Positions 20,705 to 30,328 of a DNA stretch of 64,000 bases are shown here, piece after piece. The stretch spans positions 1 to 64,000 of the forward strand of contig JABAZD010000052.1 in NCBI GenBank assembly GCA_018608705.1, read 5' to 3'. The stretch is from Flavobacteriaceae bacterium. Its GTDB lineage: Bacteria > Bacteroidota > Bacteroidia > Flavobacteriales > Flavobacteriaceae. The stretch's first letter is position 1; each line of letters begins with the position of its first letter. The notes beneath the pieces are model-generated. The model was not told the DNA's origin. It searched no databases and was given only the letters and a program-made list of their open reading frames with translations. The position numbers were made by a program, and so were the translations under genes.

Positions 20705-21101
20705 TTACAATTTTTAGCGGGATGTTTAGAGCTAAAGTTTCAATGAATTTAGATATTGGTCCTTTAATCATCATTGCCATCATCGGGTTAAAGTCTCCTT
20801 CAAACTTTAAATAAATCTCGCTTTTGTTTTCAGAAATGTTTTCTATGTTAGCTGTTAAAGAAAAGTCTAATTTGCCTCCACTAGCTCCCAGCACAATGAG
20901 ATTAGGGCTTTCCAAATATTTTTTCTTCAACATTATTTCGGGCATTCCACTCAAGGCAAATAAAAAGGTCTTATCATCTATAAGTTCAAATTTGCTAATA
21001 TTTTCTGGCATCAGTGGTTTAAAGTTTTTAATATCTGTCAAAAAATCAAAAACGATTTGAGATGATTTTTCAATACTTACTTTGGGAGATTCTAAGTTCA
21101 T
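20694..21101 (-). CDS. SRPBCC/START-like family protein
   Basis: Size and pattern VFDFLTDIKNFKPLMPENIS...FEGDFNPMMAMMIKGPISKFIE. Confidence 0.7.
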   Translation of the reverse strand: MNLESPKVSIEKSSQIVFDFLTDIKNFKPLMPENISKFELIDDKTFLFALSGMPEIMLKKKYLESPNLIVLGASGGKLDFSLTANIENISENKSEIYLKFEGDFNPMMAMMIKGPISKFIETLALNIPLKIVTNI

Positions 21102-21109
21102 ATTTAATT

Positions 21110-21754
21110 TTATTTATCGTTCCATTCAGAGGGGTTCGTATTCCATTTGGATAAGATGTTTAACTCTTTTTGATTAATGAAGTTGGTGTCTAATGCTTGT
21201 TCTAAAAGACTTTCGTAATTGCTAAGAGTAAAAAGGTTTATATTATTAGTTTTAAAGTTTTCTTTTGAAATGTCAAAACCATAGGTAAATATAGCGACCA
21301 TTCCTTTGACATTTACTCCAATTGCTTTCAAGGCATCTACAGCAACTAAACTGCTTTTTCCTGTGCTGATTAAATCTTCAATAACAACAATATTTTGACC
21401 TCTTTCAACAAATCCTTCAATTTGATTTTGACGGCCATGTTTTTTTGCTTCTGGTCGTACGTATATGAAAGGAAGCCCGAGAAATTCTGCAACTAAAGCG
21501 CCAATTCCAATAGCGCCAGTAGCTACGCCAGCAATCACATCTGGTTTGCCGAACTCATTTTCTAAATTCTTAGCAATTTCTTCTTTTATATAATTTCGGA
21601 CTGTTGGATAGGATAGCACCATTCGGTTGTCACAATATATAGGTGACTTCCATCCTGAGGCCCATGTAAAGGGGTCTCTAGGATTTAATTTGATTGCATT
21701 TATCTGAAGTAAAACTTCAGCAGTTTTTTTGGCAGTACTTTTGTTGAAAATCAT
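21110..21754 (-). CDS. pyrE: Orotate phosphoribosyltransferase
   Basis: PFTWASGWKSPIYCDNR, YVRPEAKKHG, VVIEDLISTGKSSL. Confidence 0.96.
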   Translation of the reverse strand: MIFNKSTAKKTAEVLLQINAIKLNPRDPFTWASGWKSPIYCDNRMVLSYPTVRNYIKEEIAKNLENEFGKPDVIAGVATGAIGIGALVAEFLGLPFIYVRPEAKKHGRQNQIEGFVERGQNIVVIEDLISTGKSSLVAVDALKAIGVNVKGMVAIFTYGFDISKENFKTNNINLFTLSNYESLLEQALDTNFINQKELNILSKWNTNPSEWNDK

Positions 21755-21813
21755 GTGTCAAAATTACTAAAAAATACTACTTTTACTTTCTATTAATCTG
21801 TTTTTAATTAACA

Positions 21814-22395
21814 ATGTATAAAATATTTGTTGGTAATAAACCAATAATCTTAACAACGAAGGTGGAGACAGAGACAAACTTCAAGAATTTCCTGATTGAT
21901 TCTGTAGATATTAACAAAGTGCTTTCTAAGCTTAAGAAACATAAATACGATGCGGTACACCTTATTGGTTCTAATAAAGAGCTGCTTTTGAAAAAATTTT
22001 TATCTCTCTTGCCTAATGTGATTGCTGGAGGTGGAAAGGTTTATAATAAAAAAAATGAAATATTATTTATTTTTAGAAATGGAAAGTGGGACCTCCCTAA
22101 GGGTAAGACAGAGCCGAAAGAAACGATTAATCAAACAGCGCTTCGTGAGGTTGAAGAAGAAACAGGTATTTCAGGTCTTTCTATCATAAAACCACTAGAT
22201 GTTACTTATCATATCTTCAAGCGAATGGATCAATACTATATTAAAGTTACCTATTGGTTTAAAATGTATTCAGATTATGAAGGCGTATTAATTCCTCAAG
22301 AAAAAGAAGGTATAACAGACGTGAAATGGATTTCAGAATCCAAACTTACTAAAGTATTGAATAACTCTTATGCCAACATCAAATTACTCATTTAG
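21814..22395 (+). CDS. NUDIX hydrolase
   Basis: Nudix box GKTEPKETINQTALREVEEETGI. Confidence 0.92.
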   Translation: MYKIFVGNKPIILTTKVETETNFKNFLIDSVDINKVLSKLKKHKYDAVHLIGSNKELLLKKFLSLLPNVIAGGGKVYNKKNEILFIFRNGKWDLPKGKTEPKETINQTALREVEEETGISGLSIIKPLDVTYHIFKRMDQYYIKVTYWFKMYSDYEGVLIPQEKEGITDVKWISESKLTKVLNNSYANIKLLI

Positions 22396-22448
22396 GATAG
22401 ATGTTTAAATTATCTCTATAAAAAACTTCAAATAATGTTCTTTTACTG

Positions 22449-22478
22449 TTGCTATACCTTTGAATAAGTTTATTTTTG
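22449..22478 (+). promoter_or_regulatory. Candidate Bacteroidetes promoter (-33 TTG, -7 TATTTTTG) for SulP gene
   Basis: TTG at 22449-22451 and TATTTTTG at 22471-22478, 19-nt spacing. Confidence 0.5.
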
Positions 22479-22502
22479 CCGTTCAAAAAAAACTAAATTA
22501 AA

Positions 22503-24125
22503 ATGATGGAGTTTATAAGTAAACGATCAAGTAATGTAAAAAACGATGTGTTAAGTGGACTCACGGTTGCTTTAGCCCTTGTGCCAGAAGCGGTAGCATT
22601 TGCTTTTGTAGCAGGTGTTGATCCTTTGGTAGGTCTGTATGCTGCTTTTATGATTGGACTAATTACGTCTATTTTTGGGGGTCGTCCAGGTATGATTAGT
22701 GGAGCTACCGGAGCACTAGCAGTTGTTATGGTAAGTCTTGTATCTAGAGGGAACGCAATGGGTACAGAAGGGGATGAGTTGGGTCTTTACTATTTGTTTA
22801 TGACAGTCATTTTGATGGGTGTTATTCAAGTTTTAGCAGGTGTGTTTAAACTTGGTAAATTTGTTCGTTTAATTCCACATCCTGTAATGATGGGGTTTGT
22901 TAATGGTTTGGCAATTGTTATTTTCTTATCACAGTTAAGTATGTTTATGACATCTGAAAATGGAGAAATGGTTTGGATGCAAGGCGCTTCTTTATTTACA
23001 ATGGTTGGGCTTGTAGCTTTAACAATGTTTATTATGTTTGGTTTACCACAAATCACCAAAAAACTACCGGAAGCTCTAGTTGCTATTTTGGTTGTTTCTG
23101 TGATAGTAATTTTTGGAAATTTAGACGTAGCTACTGTTGGAAGTTTTATTAGAGACGGAGGAGGACAAGGACTTCAAGGTAGTTTACCAATCCCGCAGTG
23201 GAAAATTTTTTATAAGATCCCAATGAATTTAGCAACTCTCAAATTTGTTGGGCCTTATGCATTGATCCTTGCTGCAATTGGACTAATAGAGTCGTTAATG
23301 ACACTTAATTTAATAGATGAGCTTACTGAAAGTCGTGGGAATTCTAATAGGGAGTGTGTTGCCCAAGGGAGTGCAAATATAATTACTGGCTTATTTGGTG
23401 GTATGGGAGGCTGTGCAATGATAGGACAGTCTATTATCAATATCAAAGGAGGTGGTAGAGGTCGCCTGTCAGGGATTGTCGCTGCACTAGCATTATTAGC
23501 TTTTATTTTATTTGCTTCTGGGCTAATAGAACAAGTTCCAATTGCAGCCCTAGTAGGGGTGATGTTTATGGTTGTCTTTGGAACCTTTGCATGGTCAAGT
23601 TTTAGAATAATGAATAAAATTCCAAGAACCGATGTGTTTGTTTTGATATTAGTATCCTCTATGACAGTGTTTTTTGATCTAGCAATTGCGGTAATTTCTG
23701 GAGTGATTGTTAGTGCACTTGTGTTTTCTTGGGAGAACGCAAAGCGAATTCGTGCACGCAAGCGTACAAAAGAAGATGGTACTAAAGTTTACGAAATATG
23801 GGGTCCACTGTTTTTTGGAAGTATTACAGCTTTTAACGATAAGTTTGATGTTAAAAACGATCCTAAATCAGTAGAAATTGATTTTATTGAGTCACGTATA
23901 AGCGATCATTCAGCTATAGAAGCGATTTTTAATCTTGTAACAAAATATAAACAGGAGGGTAAAAAGATTTATTTGAAACATCTAAGTGAAGATTGTAAAG
24001 TTTTACTACACAAATCGAGTCCAATTTTTAGAGAGGTTATTATTGATGCAATTGACGATCCTCGTTATCATTTAGCTGAAAATCCAGAAGCATTTTCAAA
24101 AGGATTAGCAGACTATAAACTGTAG
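22503..24125 (+). CDS. SulP family anion transporter with STAS domain
   Basis: SGLTVALALVPEAVAFAF..., C-terminal STAS-like GSITAFNDKF...VEIDFIESRISDHSAI. Confidence 0.92.
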   Translation: MMEFISKRSSNVKNDVLSGLTVALALVPEAVAFAFVAGVDPLVGLYAAFMIGLITSIFGGRPGMISGATGALAVVMVSLVSRGNAMGTEGDELGLYYLFMTVILMGVIQVLAGVFKLGKFVRLIPHPVMMGFVNGLAIVIFLSQLSMFMTSENGEMVWMQGASLFTMVGLVALTMFIMFGLPQITKKLPEALVAILVVSVIVIFGNLDVATVGSFIRDGGGQGLQGSLPIPQWKIFYKIPMNLATLKFVGPYALILAAIGLIESLMTLNLIDELTESRGNSNRECVAQGSANIITGLFGGMGGCAMIGQSIINIKGGGRGRLSGIVAALALLAFILFASGLIEQVPIAALVGVMFMVVFGTFAWSSFRIMNKIPRTDVFVLILVSSMTVFFDLAIAVISGVIVSALVFSWENAKRIRARKRTKEDGTKVYEIWGPLFFGSITAFNDKFDVKNDPKSVEIDFIESRISDHSAIEAIFNLVTKYKQEGKKIYLKHLSEDCKVLLHKSSPIFREVIIDAIDDPRYHLAENPEAFSKGLADYKL

Positions 24126-24127
24126 TA

Positions 24128-24580
24128 TTATAAACTAACTGAATTTGGTACTAATTTTTTAAAGTCACCTCCATGACTAATAATCTCTCTAACAATTGAC
24201 GAAGATATAAATGAAGTCTGAGAAGATGTCAATAAAAATACAGTTTCCAACGCAGATAAATGTCTGTTAGTTTGGGCCATGGCTTTTTCAAATTCAAAAT
24301 CTACAGGGTTCCGTAGGCCCCTCAATATAAAATCAACCCCTACTTCTTTACAAAAATCAATAGTCAAACCACTATAATTCATGACTCTTACTTTTGGGTT
24401 GTCTTTAAATTTGCGTTCAATAAAATTGATGCGTTGCTCAAGTGAAAACATGAAGTCTTTTGAAGAGTTTTCGCCAATTGCTATGATAATTTCATCAAAT
24501 AAGGTTACTCCTCTATTGATGATGTCTACATGCCCTAATGTAATGGGGTCAAAGGATCCTGGAAAAATTGCTTTTTTCAT
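24128..24580 (-). CDS. coaD: Phosphopantetheine adenylyltransferase
   Basis: FPGSFDPITLGHVDII, RGLRNPVDFEFE, SSSIVREI. Confidence 0.96.
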   Translation of the reverse strand: MKKAIFPGSFDPITLGHVDIINRGVTLFDEIIIAIGENSSKDFMFSLEQRINFIERKFKDNPKVRVMNYSGLTIDFCKEVGVDFILRGLRNPVDFEFEKAMAQTNRHLSALETVFLLTSSQTSFISSSIVREIISHGGDFKKLVPNSVSL

Positions 24581-24589
24581 AAGGTAAAT

Positions 24590-25573
24590 TTAATGGTTTT
24601 TCTGAAGTGCCTCTTCAATCGCGTTATGAAACAAGTCTGACAAAGTGATTCCGGCTTTTAAAGCTTGCTGCGGTAAGATACTTTCTTTGGTGAAACCGGG
24701 GATTGTATTAACCTCTAATAGGTGGGGTTTACCATCTTTTAAAATAAATTCACTTCTAGAAAATCCGTCTAACTTCAAAATTTCATAAATATTTTTAGCA
24801 ACTTCTTTTACTTTATGGGCTTGTATTTTACTTAAGCGTGCGGGTGTGATTTCTTGAGATCTTCCTAAATATTTCGCTTCGTAATCAAAAAAATCATTTT
24901 TTGTAACAATTTCTGTTATTGGAAGGACAGTCACCTTTCCTTTGTAACGGATGACACCTACAGAAACTTCGGTGCCGTCTAGGAACGACTCTATAATAAG
25001 TTCATCATCTTCTTTCAATGCTATTTCAATAGCCTTTGGAAGCTCGTCTTTTGAATAAACTTTAGTAACTCCAAAACTACTACCAGCCTTATTGGCTTTT
25101 ACAAAGCAAGGAAACCCCACAGCCGCTTCAATAGCTGCAGAATCTATAGAGTCTCCAGAATCTAAAAAATAAGCATCTGCGCTAATAATACCATAGGGTT
25201 TTAGAGCGCTTAGACAGTCTCGTTTATTAAACGTAAGTGCTGCTTGGTACATATCACAGCTTGTATGAGGTAGTGATAATAATTCGAAATAGGCCTGCAT
25301 CGTTCCGTCTTCACCCGGAGCGCCGTGAATTGCATTAAAAACACAGTCAAATTTAATTTTAGTTCCTTCTAAACTAATAGTAAAATCTGATTTATCTACA
25401 GAAAACTCTTCTAAGAATTCGTTTACATAAACCCATTTGTCTTTAAAGATATGGATGCAATAGCAGTTGTAAAGTTTAGCTGGTAAACTTTCGTATACAA
25501 CATTTCCGCTTTTTAAAGAAATTAGATATTCACTTGAATATCCTCCCATTATAATGGCAATATTTTTTTTCAT
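24590..25573 (-). CDS. ddl: D-alanine--D-alanine ligase
   Basis: HGAPGEDGTMQAYFELL, VKANKAGSSFGVTKV, EVNTIPGFTKESILPQ. Confidence 0.96.
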   Translation of the reverse strand: MKKNIAIIMGGYSSEYLISLKSGNVVYESLPAKLYNCYCIHIFKDKWVYVNEFLEEFSVDKSDFTISLEGTKIKFDCVFNAIHGAPGEDGTMQAYFELLSLPHTSCDMYQAALTFNKRDCLSALKPYGIISADAYFLDSGDSIDSAAIEAAVGFPCFVKANKAGSSFGVTKVYSKDELPKAIEIALKEDDELIIESFLDGTEVSVGVIRYKGKVTVLPITEIVTKNDFFDYEAKYLGRSQEITPARLSKIQAHKVKEVAKNIYEILKLDGFSRSEFILKDGKPHLLEVNTIPGFTKESILPQQALKAGITLSDLFHNAIEEALQKNH

Positions 25574-25715
25574 GTAAACTATTATGCGGTAAAAATATTA
25601 CTTTTAAATTAAATCAAATTCATTTTGATCTAAATATACTTACTATAAACTAAACAAGCTAAAGGTTTTAAGGACAGAATTATTTGTTTAAATTTGTTAC
25701 TTTATTAAAAACCTT

Positions 25716-26270
25716 ATGAATTTCATTAAATTCTTATTTAGTAAATCCTTTGTTAAGCAATTAATTTATGTCTTAATTGTCTTCGTTGTTTTTGGTTTTT
25801 TTGCCTTAAAATGGCTCAAGTTCTATACTAATCACGGGTCATTTGTGTCTGTGCCTAGTCTGACTGGAAAATCTTATCAAGCCGCTCTGACCCTTATTCA
25901 GGAAAACGCTCTTAGAAGCGAGGTTCAAGATTCTTCAAATTACAACCCTAGATATCCAAAAGGGGCAGTTATTGAGCAAGATCCTTTGGCTGGAAGTCAG
26001 GTCAAGCAAGACCGAAAAATATATTTAATTCTTAATCCATCGGGCTATCGTTCTTTTGCGGTTCCTGACGTAATTAGACGAACGTTCCGTCAAACGAAAC
26101 CTGCTTTAGAAGCCCTTGGTTTCCAAATAGGTTCGTTGACTTATAAAGATGACTTAGGTAAGGATGAAGTTTTAGAAATATGGTGTAAAGGCCAAACCAT
26201 AGAAGCAGGCACGATGCTTCCAAAAACTTCGAAAATAGACCTTGTTTTGGGGAATGGTATTCGAAAGTAA
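25716..26270 (+). CDS. PASTA domain-containing membrane protein
   Basis: N-terminal TM and PASTA-like repeats VPSLTGKSYQAALTLIQENALR...YPKGAVIEQDPLAGSQVKQDRKI. Confidence 0.85.
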   Translation: MNFIKFLFSKSFVKQLIYVLIVFVVFGFFALKWLKFYTNHGSFVSVPSLTGKSYQAALTLIQENALRSEVQDSSNYNPRYPKGAVIEQDPLAGSQVKQDRKIYLILNPSGYRSFAVPDVIRRTFRQTKPALEALGFQIGSLTYKDDLGKDEVLEIWCKGQTIEAGTMLPKTSKIDLVLGNGIRK

Positions 26271-26279
26271 CAACTTACA

Positions 26280-27317
26280 ATGGAACAATCAAACGAATTT
26301 TTAGAGACTGCTAGTGATCTGCATGAACACTATACTTTTACAGTTGAAAAGGGACAGCAGCCGTTGAGAATAGATAAGTATCTCATGAATTTTGTTGAAA
26401 ATGCAACACGTAATAAAATACAAGCAGCTGCCAAAGGGAATAGTATTTTGGTAAATGACATCGCTGTGAAGTCAAATTACAAGGTCAAACCTTTTGATCA
26501 GATTCGAGTTTTATTTGACTACCCCGCTTATGAAAACTTATTAGTTCCCGAAGATATTCCAGTTGATATTATCTACGAAGACAATGACTTATTGGTAGTG
26601 AATAAAGCAGCTGGAATGGTAGTTCACCCTGGCCACGGAAATTACTCAGGAACCCTAATTAATGCTCTTACATTTCATTTCGATAACCTGCCTAATAACA
26701 GCACTAACCGACCTGGACTAGTTCACAGAATAGATAAAGATACTAGTGGCTTGCTCGTGGTTGCTAAAACAGAAACTGCAATGGCTCATTTGTCAGCTCA
26801 ATTTAAAGCTAAAACTAGTGAACGCGAATACGTAGCTCTTGTATGGGGGAATATGGATTTAGACGAAGGGACTATTGAAGGTAATATTGGTCGTCACCCT
26901 AAAAATAGATTACAAAACACAGTCTATTTAGATAATGAGGCTGAAAAAGGAAAGCCTGCAGTCACGCACTATAAAGTGCTTCAGCGATTAGGCTATGTTA
27001 CTCTTGTTGCTTGCCGCTTAGAAACAGGTCGTACCCATCAAATACGCGTGCACATGAAGCACATAGGTCATACTCTTTTTAACGATGAACGTTACGGAGG
27101 TGATCGTATTCTAAAAGGAACCACTTTTACTAAGTATAAGCAGTTTGTAGATAACTGTTTTAAAGCCTTACCGCGTCAAGCTTTACACGCCAAAACCTTA
27201 GGTTTTGTACATCCAACAACTAGAGAAAAAATGTCTTTTTCAACAGAAATACCAAAGGATATGGAGACGTGTATTGATAAATGGAAAATCTACTCTAACC
27301 ATTTAGTGCATGACTAA
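26280..27317 (+). CDS. rluD: RluD-type 23S rRNA pseudouridine synthase
   Basis: S4-like N-terminus, HRIDKDTSGLLVVAKT, GRTHQIRVHMKHIGH. Confidence 0.94.
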   Translation: MEQSNEFLETASDLHEHYTFTVEKGQQPLRIDKYLMNFVENATRNKIQAAAKGNSILVNDIAVKSNYKVKPFDQIRVLFDYPAYENLLVPEDIPVDIIYEDNDLLVVNKAAGMVVHPGHGNYSGTLINALTFHFDNLPNNSTNRPGLVHRIDKDTSGLLVVAKTETAMAHLSAQFKAKTSEREYVALVWGNMDLDEGTIEGNIGRHPKNRLQNTVYLDNEAEKGKPAVTHYKVLQRLGYVTLVACRLETGRTHQIRVHMKHIGHTLFNDERYGGDRILKGTTFTKYKQFVDNCFKALPRQALHAKTLGFVHPTTREKMSFSTEIPKDMETCIDKWKIYSNHLVHD

Positions 27318-27382
27318 ACTTTTAAGCTGATTGTTTTGACTGTTCAAGCTTACTTATTAACTTTGAGTAATAATTGTATTAT

Positions 27383-28141
27383 ATGAAACTTGTTATCTCA
27401 CCTTCAAAATCATTAAATTATGAGAGTGAATTACCATTCTCTTTTAGCACAGAAAGTTCTTTTTTTAGGGAAGCTCAGCAATTAAACGATTTATTAAAAA
27501 AGAAATCCGCTAAAGATCTTTCTGATCTTATGCATATTTCTTCTAATTTGGGTCAGCTCAATTACGAGCGCAACCAAACTTGGAGTCCTCTTTTTAATTC
27601 AAAAAATTCTCGGCCTGCAATTTATGCCTTTAGTGGCGACGTGTATCGTAGCTTCGACGCTTATACAATACGAGAATCAAAACTAGATGCTCTTCAAAGT
27701 ACTGTTCGTATTTTATCCGGTTTATACGGACTATTAAAACCTATGGATTTACTTCAGCCCTATCGTCTAGAAATGGGCACTAAGTTGCCGGTAGGTGCTT
27801 CTAAAAACTTATATGAGTTTTGGCGACAAAAGGTTACCTCAGCGTTGAATAATGATTTAAAAGAAGGGGAGTTGTTTGTGAACTTAGCTAGTCAGGAGTA
27901 TTTCAAAGTTATCGATGTCAAATCTCTTAAAGCACCGGTTATTCATATCGATTTTAAGGAATTCAAAAATGGTCAATACAAAACTATCGCTATTTTTGCA
28001 AAACTAGCACGGGGTCATATGGCACGTTTCATTATTGAAAGGGCAGTTGAAACAATTGAAGGCTTGAAAACCTTTTCAGTTGAAGGATATGGTTATGACG
28101 CTAATTTGTCAACGGACACTAAATTGGTATTTACTCGTTAA
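27383..28141 (+). CDS. yaaA: Peroxide stress protein YaaA (DUF328)
   Basis: MKLVISPSKSL, AIYAFSGDVYRSFDA, ILSGLYGLLKPMDLLQPYRLEMGTKL; ATG at 27383 preferred. Confidence 0.93.
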   Translation: MKLVISPSKSLNYESELPFSFSTESSFFREAQQLNDLLKKKSAKDLSDLMHISSNLGQLNYERNQTWSPLFNSKNSRPAIYAFSGDVYRSFDAYTIRESKLDALQSTVRILSGLYGLLKPMDLLQPYRLEMGTKLPVGASKNLYEFWRQKVTSALNNDLKEGELFVNLASQEYFKVIDVKSLKAPVIHIDFKEFKNGQYKTIAIFAKLARGHMARFIIERAVETIEGLKTFSVEGYGYDANLSTDTKLVFTR

Positions 28142-28159
28142 ATTAGTTAAAATAAGATG

Positions 28160-28167
28160 TACCTTTG
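28160..28167 (+). promoter_or_regulatory. Candidate Bacteroidetes -7 element (TACCTTTG) upstream of rhlE-like gene
   Basis: Matches TAnnTTTG. Confidence 0.4.
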
Positions 28168-28224
28168 TATCAAAGTTCAGAATGACTTATCGTATTGTAT
28201 ACCGTCATTCTCAAAATATAAAGT

Positions 28225-29487
28225 ATGACATTTCAATCCTTAGGACTTATAGAAGCCCTACTCAAAGCAGTCCGTTTACAGGGCTATAAAACTCCTTCTC
28301 CTATACAACAGAAAGCAATTCCTCCAATCTTAGACGGCTTGGATGTATTAGCCTCTGCTCAAACAGGGACTGGTAAAACAGCAGGATTTACTCTGCCAAT
28401 GTTACAAATATTATCTAAAAACCCAGTACCACATCGCCGACCACTACGTGCATTGGTTTTGACACCAACTAGAGAGTTGGCTGATCAAGTGTATACTAAC
28501 GTGAAGCATTACAGTAAGTTTTTAGACCTTCGTGCAGCCGTTATATTTGGTGGGGTGAATCAAAACCCGCAAATTAAACATCTCCGAAATGGAGTTGATA
28601 TATTGGTAGCAACTCCAGGCCGTTTGATAGATTTAGAAAACCAAGGGCATCTGACTTTGTCTAAAGTTGAGATTTTTGTGCTCGATGAAGCCGATCGTAT
28701 GTTAGATATGGGATTTAAACGTGACATTGATAAAATTAGGTCATTGATTCCATCTAAACGACAAAACTTGATGTTTTCTGCTACGTTTTCTAGAGAAATA
28801 AAAAGCTTAGCGCAAACTATTTTACAACGTCCTACGCTTGTAGAGGCGACTCCAGAAAACACTACTGTTGAAGCGATTGCTCAACAAATATATCGGGTAG
28901 CTAAAGAGAAAAAGACGAATCTTCTAATAAAATTAATTCAAGATGGAAATTGGCAACAAGTACTTGTGTTTACACGCACGAAACACGGAGCTAATAACCT
29001 TTGCAAGAAACTAGAAAATGCGCGTATTTCTGCGATGGCTATTCATGGTAACAAAAGCCAAGGGGCTCGTACCCGTGCATTGGCAGGTTTCAAAAACCAT
29101 GAGGTTCGAGTTTTGGTTGCAACCGATATTGCCGCTCGTGGATTAGACATCCCATTATTACCTCATGTGGTTAATTATGAACTACCTAATATTCCTGAAG
29201 ATTATGTACACCGTATTGGTCGAACAGGTAGAGCAGGTGCTAATGGCGTTGCACTCTCATTAGTCTGTGCAGAAGAAACTTCTTATTTAGCTTCTATTGA
29301 GAAGTTGACTAAGCAGCGTTTTAAGAAAGAAATCGTTGATGGTTTTGAGCCGGATCCGAATGCATCTACAGTACCCCCCAAGCAGGGAGGTGGGCGTCAA
29401 CATCGTCGAGGAGGAGCTCGGCCGACCAACAAACGATCAGGTTCTGCAAGTGGTGCTAGCCGATCTAGTTATAATCGTCGTCGTTAA
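28225..29487 (+). CDS. DEAD-box RNA helicase, RhlE-like
   Basis: [45 protein letters not shown]-rich basic tail. Confidence 0.95.
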   Translation: MTFQSLGLIEALLKAVRLQGYKTPSPIQQKAIPPILDGLDVLASAQTGTGKTAGFTLPMLQILSKNPVPHRRPLRALVLTPTRELADQVYTNVKHYSKFLDLRAAVIFGGVNQNPQIKHLRNGVDILVATPGRLIDLENQGHLTLSKVEIFVLDEADRMLDMGFKRDIDKIRSLIPSKRQNLMFSATFSREIKSLAQTILQRPTLVEATPENTTVEAIAQQIYRVAKEKKTNLLIKLIQDGNWQQVLVFTRTKHGANNLCKKLENARISAMAIHGNKSQGARTRALAGFKNHEVRVLVATDIAARGLDIPLLPHVVNYELPNIPEDYVHRIGRTGRAGANGVALSLVCAEETSYLASIEKLTKQRFKKEIVDGFEPDPNASTVPPKQGGGRQHRRGGARPTNKRSGSASGASRSSYNRRR

Positions 29488-29492
29488 TTATT

Positions 29493-29714
29493 ATGGAAAT
29501 TCAACCAAACAATCCATTACATGGTGTTAAGTTAGAACAAATACTTATCACTTTAGAAGCTCATTTTGGCTGGGAATTTATGGGTCAAAAAATTAATATT
29601 CGATGCTTTAACGATGGCCCAACTATAAAATCTAGTCTCAAGTTTTTGAGAAAAACTCCATGGGCTCGTACAAAAGTTGAAGCCCTTTACTTAAAGTTGC
29701 TTAAGTCTAAATAA
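29493..29714 (+). CDS. VF530/DUF2132 family DNA-binding protein
   Basis: [57 protein letters not shown]. Confidence 0.88.
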   Translation: MEIQPNNPLHGVKLEQILITLEAHFGWEFMGQKINIRCFNDGPTIKSSLKFLRKTPWARTKVEALYLKLLKSK

Positions 29715-29863
29715 ATTTAGGTTTTATTGAAAAGACCGCTATGGTTACAGGCAAGAGTCACTATATTTTTTTTGTAGTGTATCGCTATTGTTATTATGAT
29801 GTGAAATAATTGTTAAACTACTCAAAGCTAATAGTATTACTTTTATATTTGTCCTGTTTATTT

Positions 29864-30196
29864 ATGAAAAAAAGCTTACACATTCTTACCATAGGATTTA
29901 GAACATTAATTTTTGTTTTATTGTTTGGGTCTATTATTTTGCAGCCTACTTTAAAATCGATTTCAGTGATGGATCCCCAAGCTTTTTCTTGGCTTGATCA
30001 TGATTCTGAAAATGAGAATAATGAAAATGATAATAAAGAAGTCGAAGACTCCAAAGAAAAAAAAGTTGAATTAAGGCTTACTACTGTAGATTTCAGTTCT
30101 ATTCATTTTAATTATACAGTTCCTAATTATCGTTTATATTTTCTAAAAAACAATGTAACGATTGATTTAAATGATCCCCCTCCCCAAGTTATCTAA
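29864..30196 (+). CDS. Hypothetical acidic small protein with N-terminal TM/signal
   Basis: ORF with hydrophobic N-terminus, acidic segment DHDSENENNENDNKEVEDSKEKK and C-terminal DPPPQ; start at internal MKK. Confidence 0.5.
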   Translation: MKKSLHILTIGFRTLIFVLLFGSIILQPTLKSISVMDPQAFSWLDHDSENENNENDNKEVEDSKEKKVELRLTTVDFSSIHFNYTVPNYRLYFLKNNVTIDLNDPPPQVI

Positions 30197-30328
30197 TTCT
30201 TTTCCTAGTTTTATTTGAAGCCACTTATAATTTAGACTAAGTGTCGTTCAGATCATCCAAAATAATTTCAATTATAAACCAACAATGCCGATCTCATTTA
30301 TGAGTTAGCACACAATTATCGTAATATA

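Noticed and set aside
23255-23761. 168-aa minus-strand ORF
   Set aside because: Antisense to the SulP transporter; composition typical of the reverse complement of a membrane protein gene.
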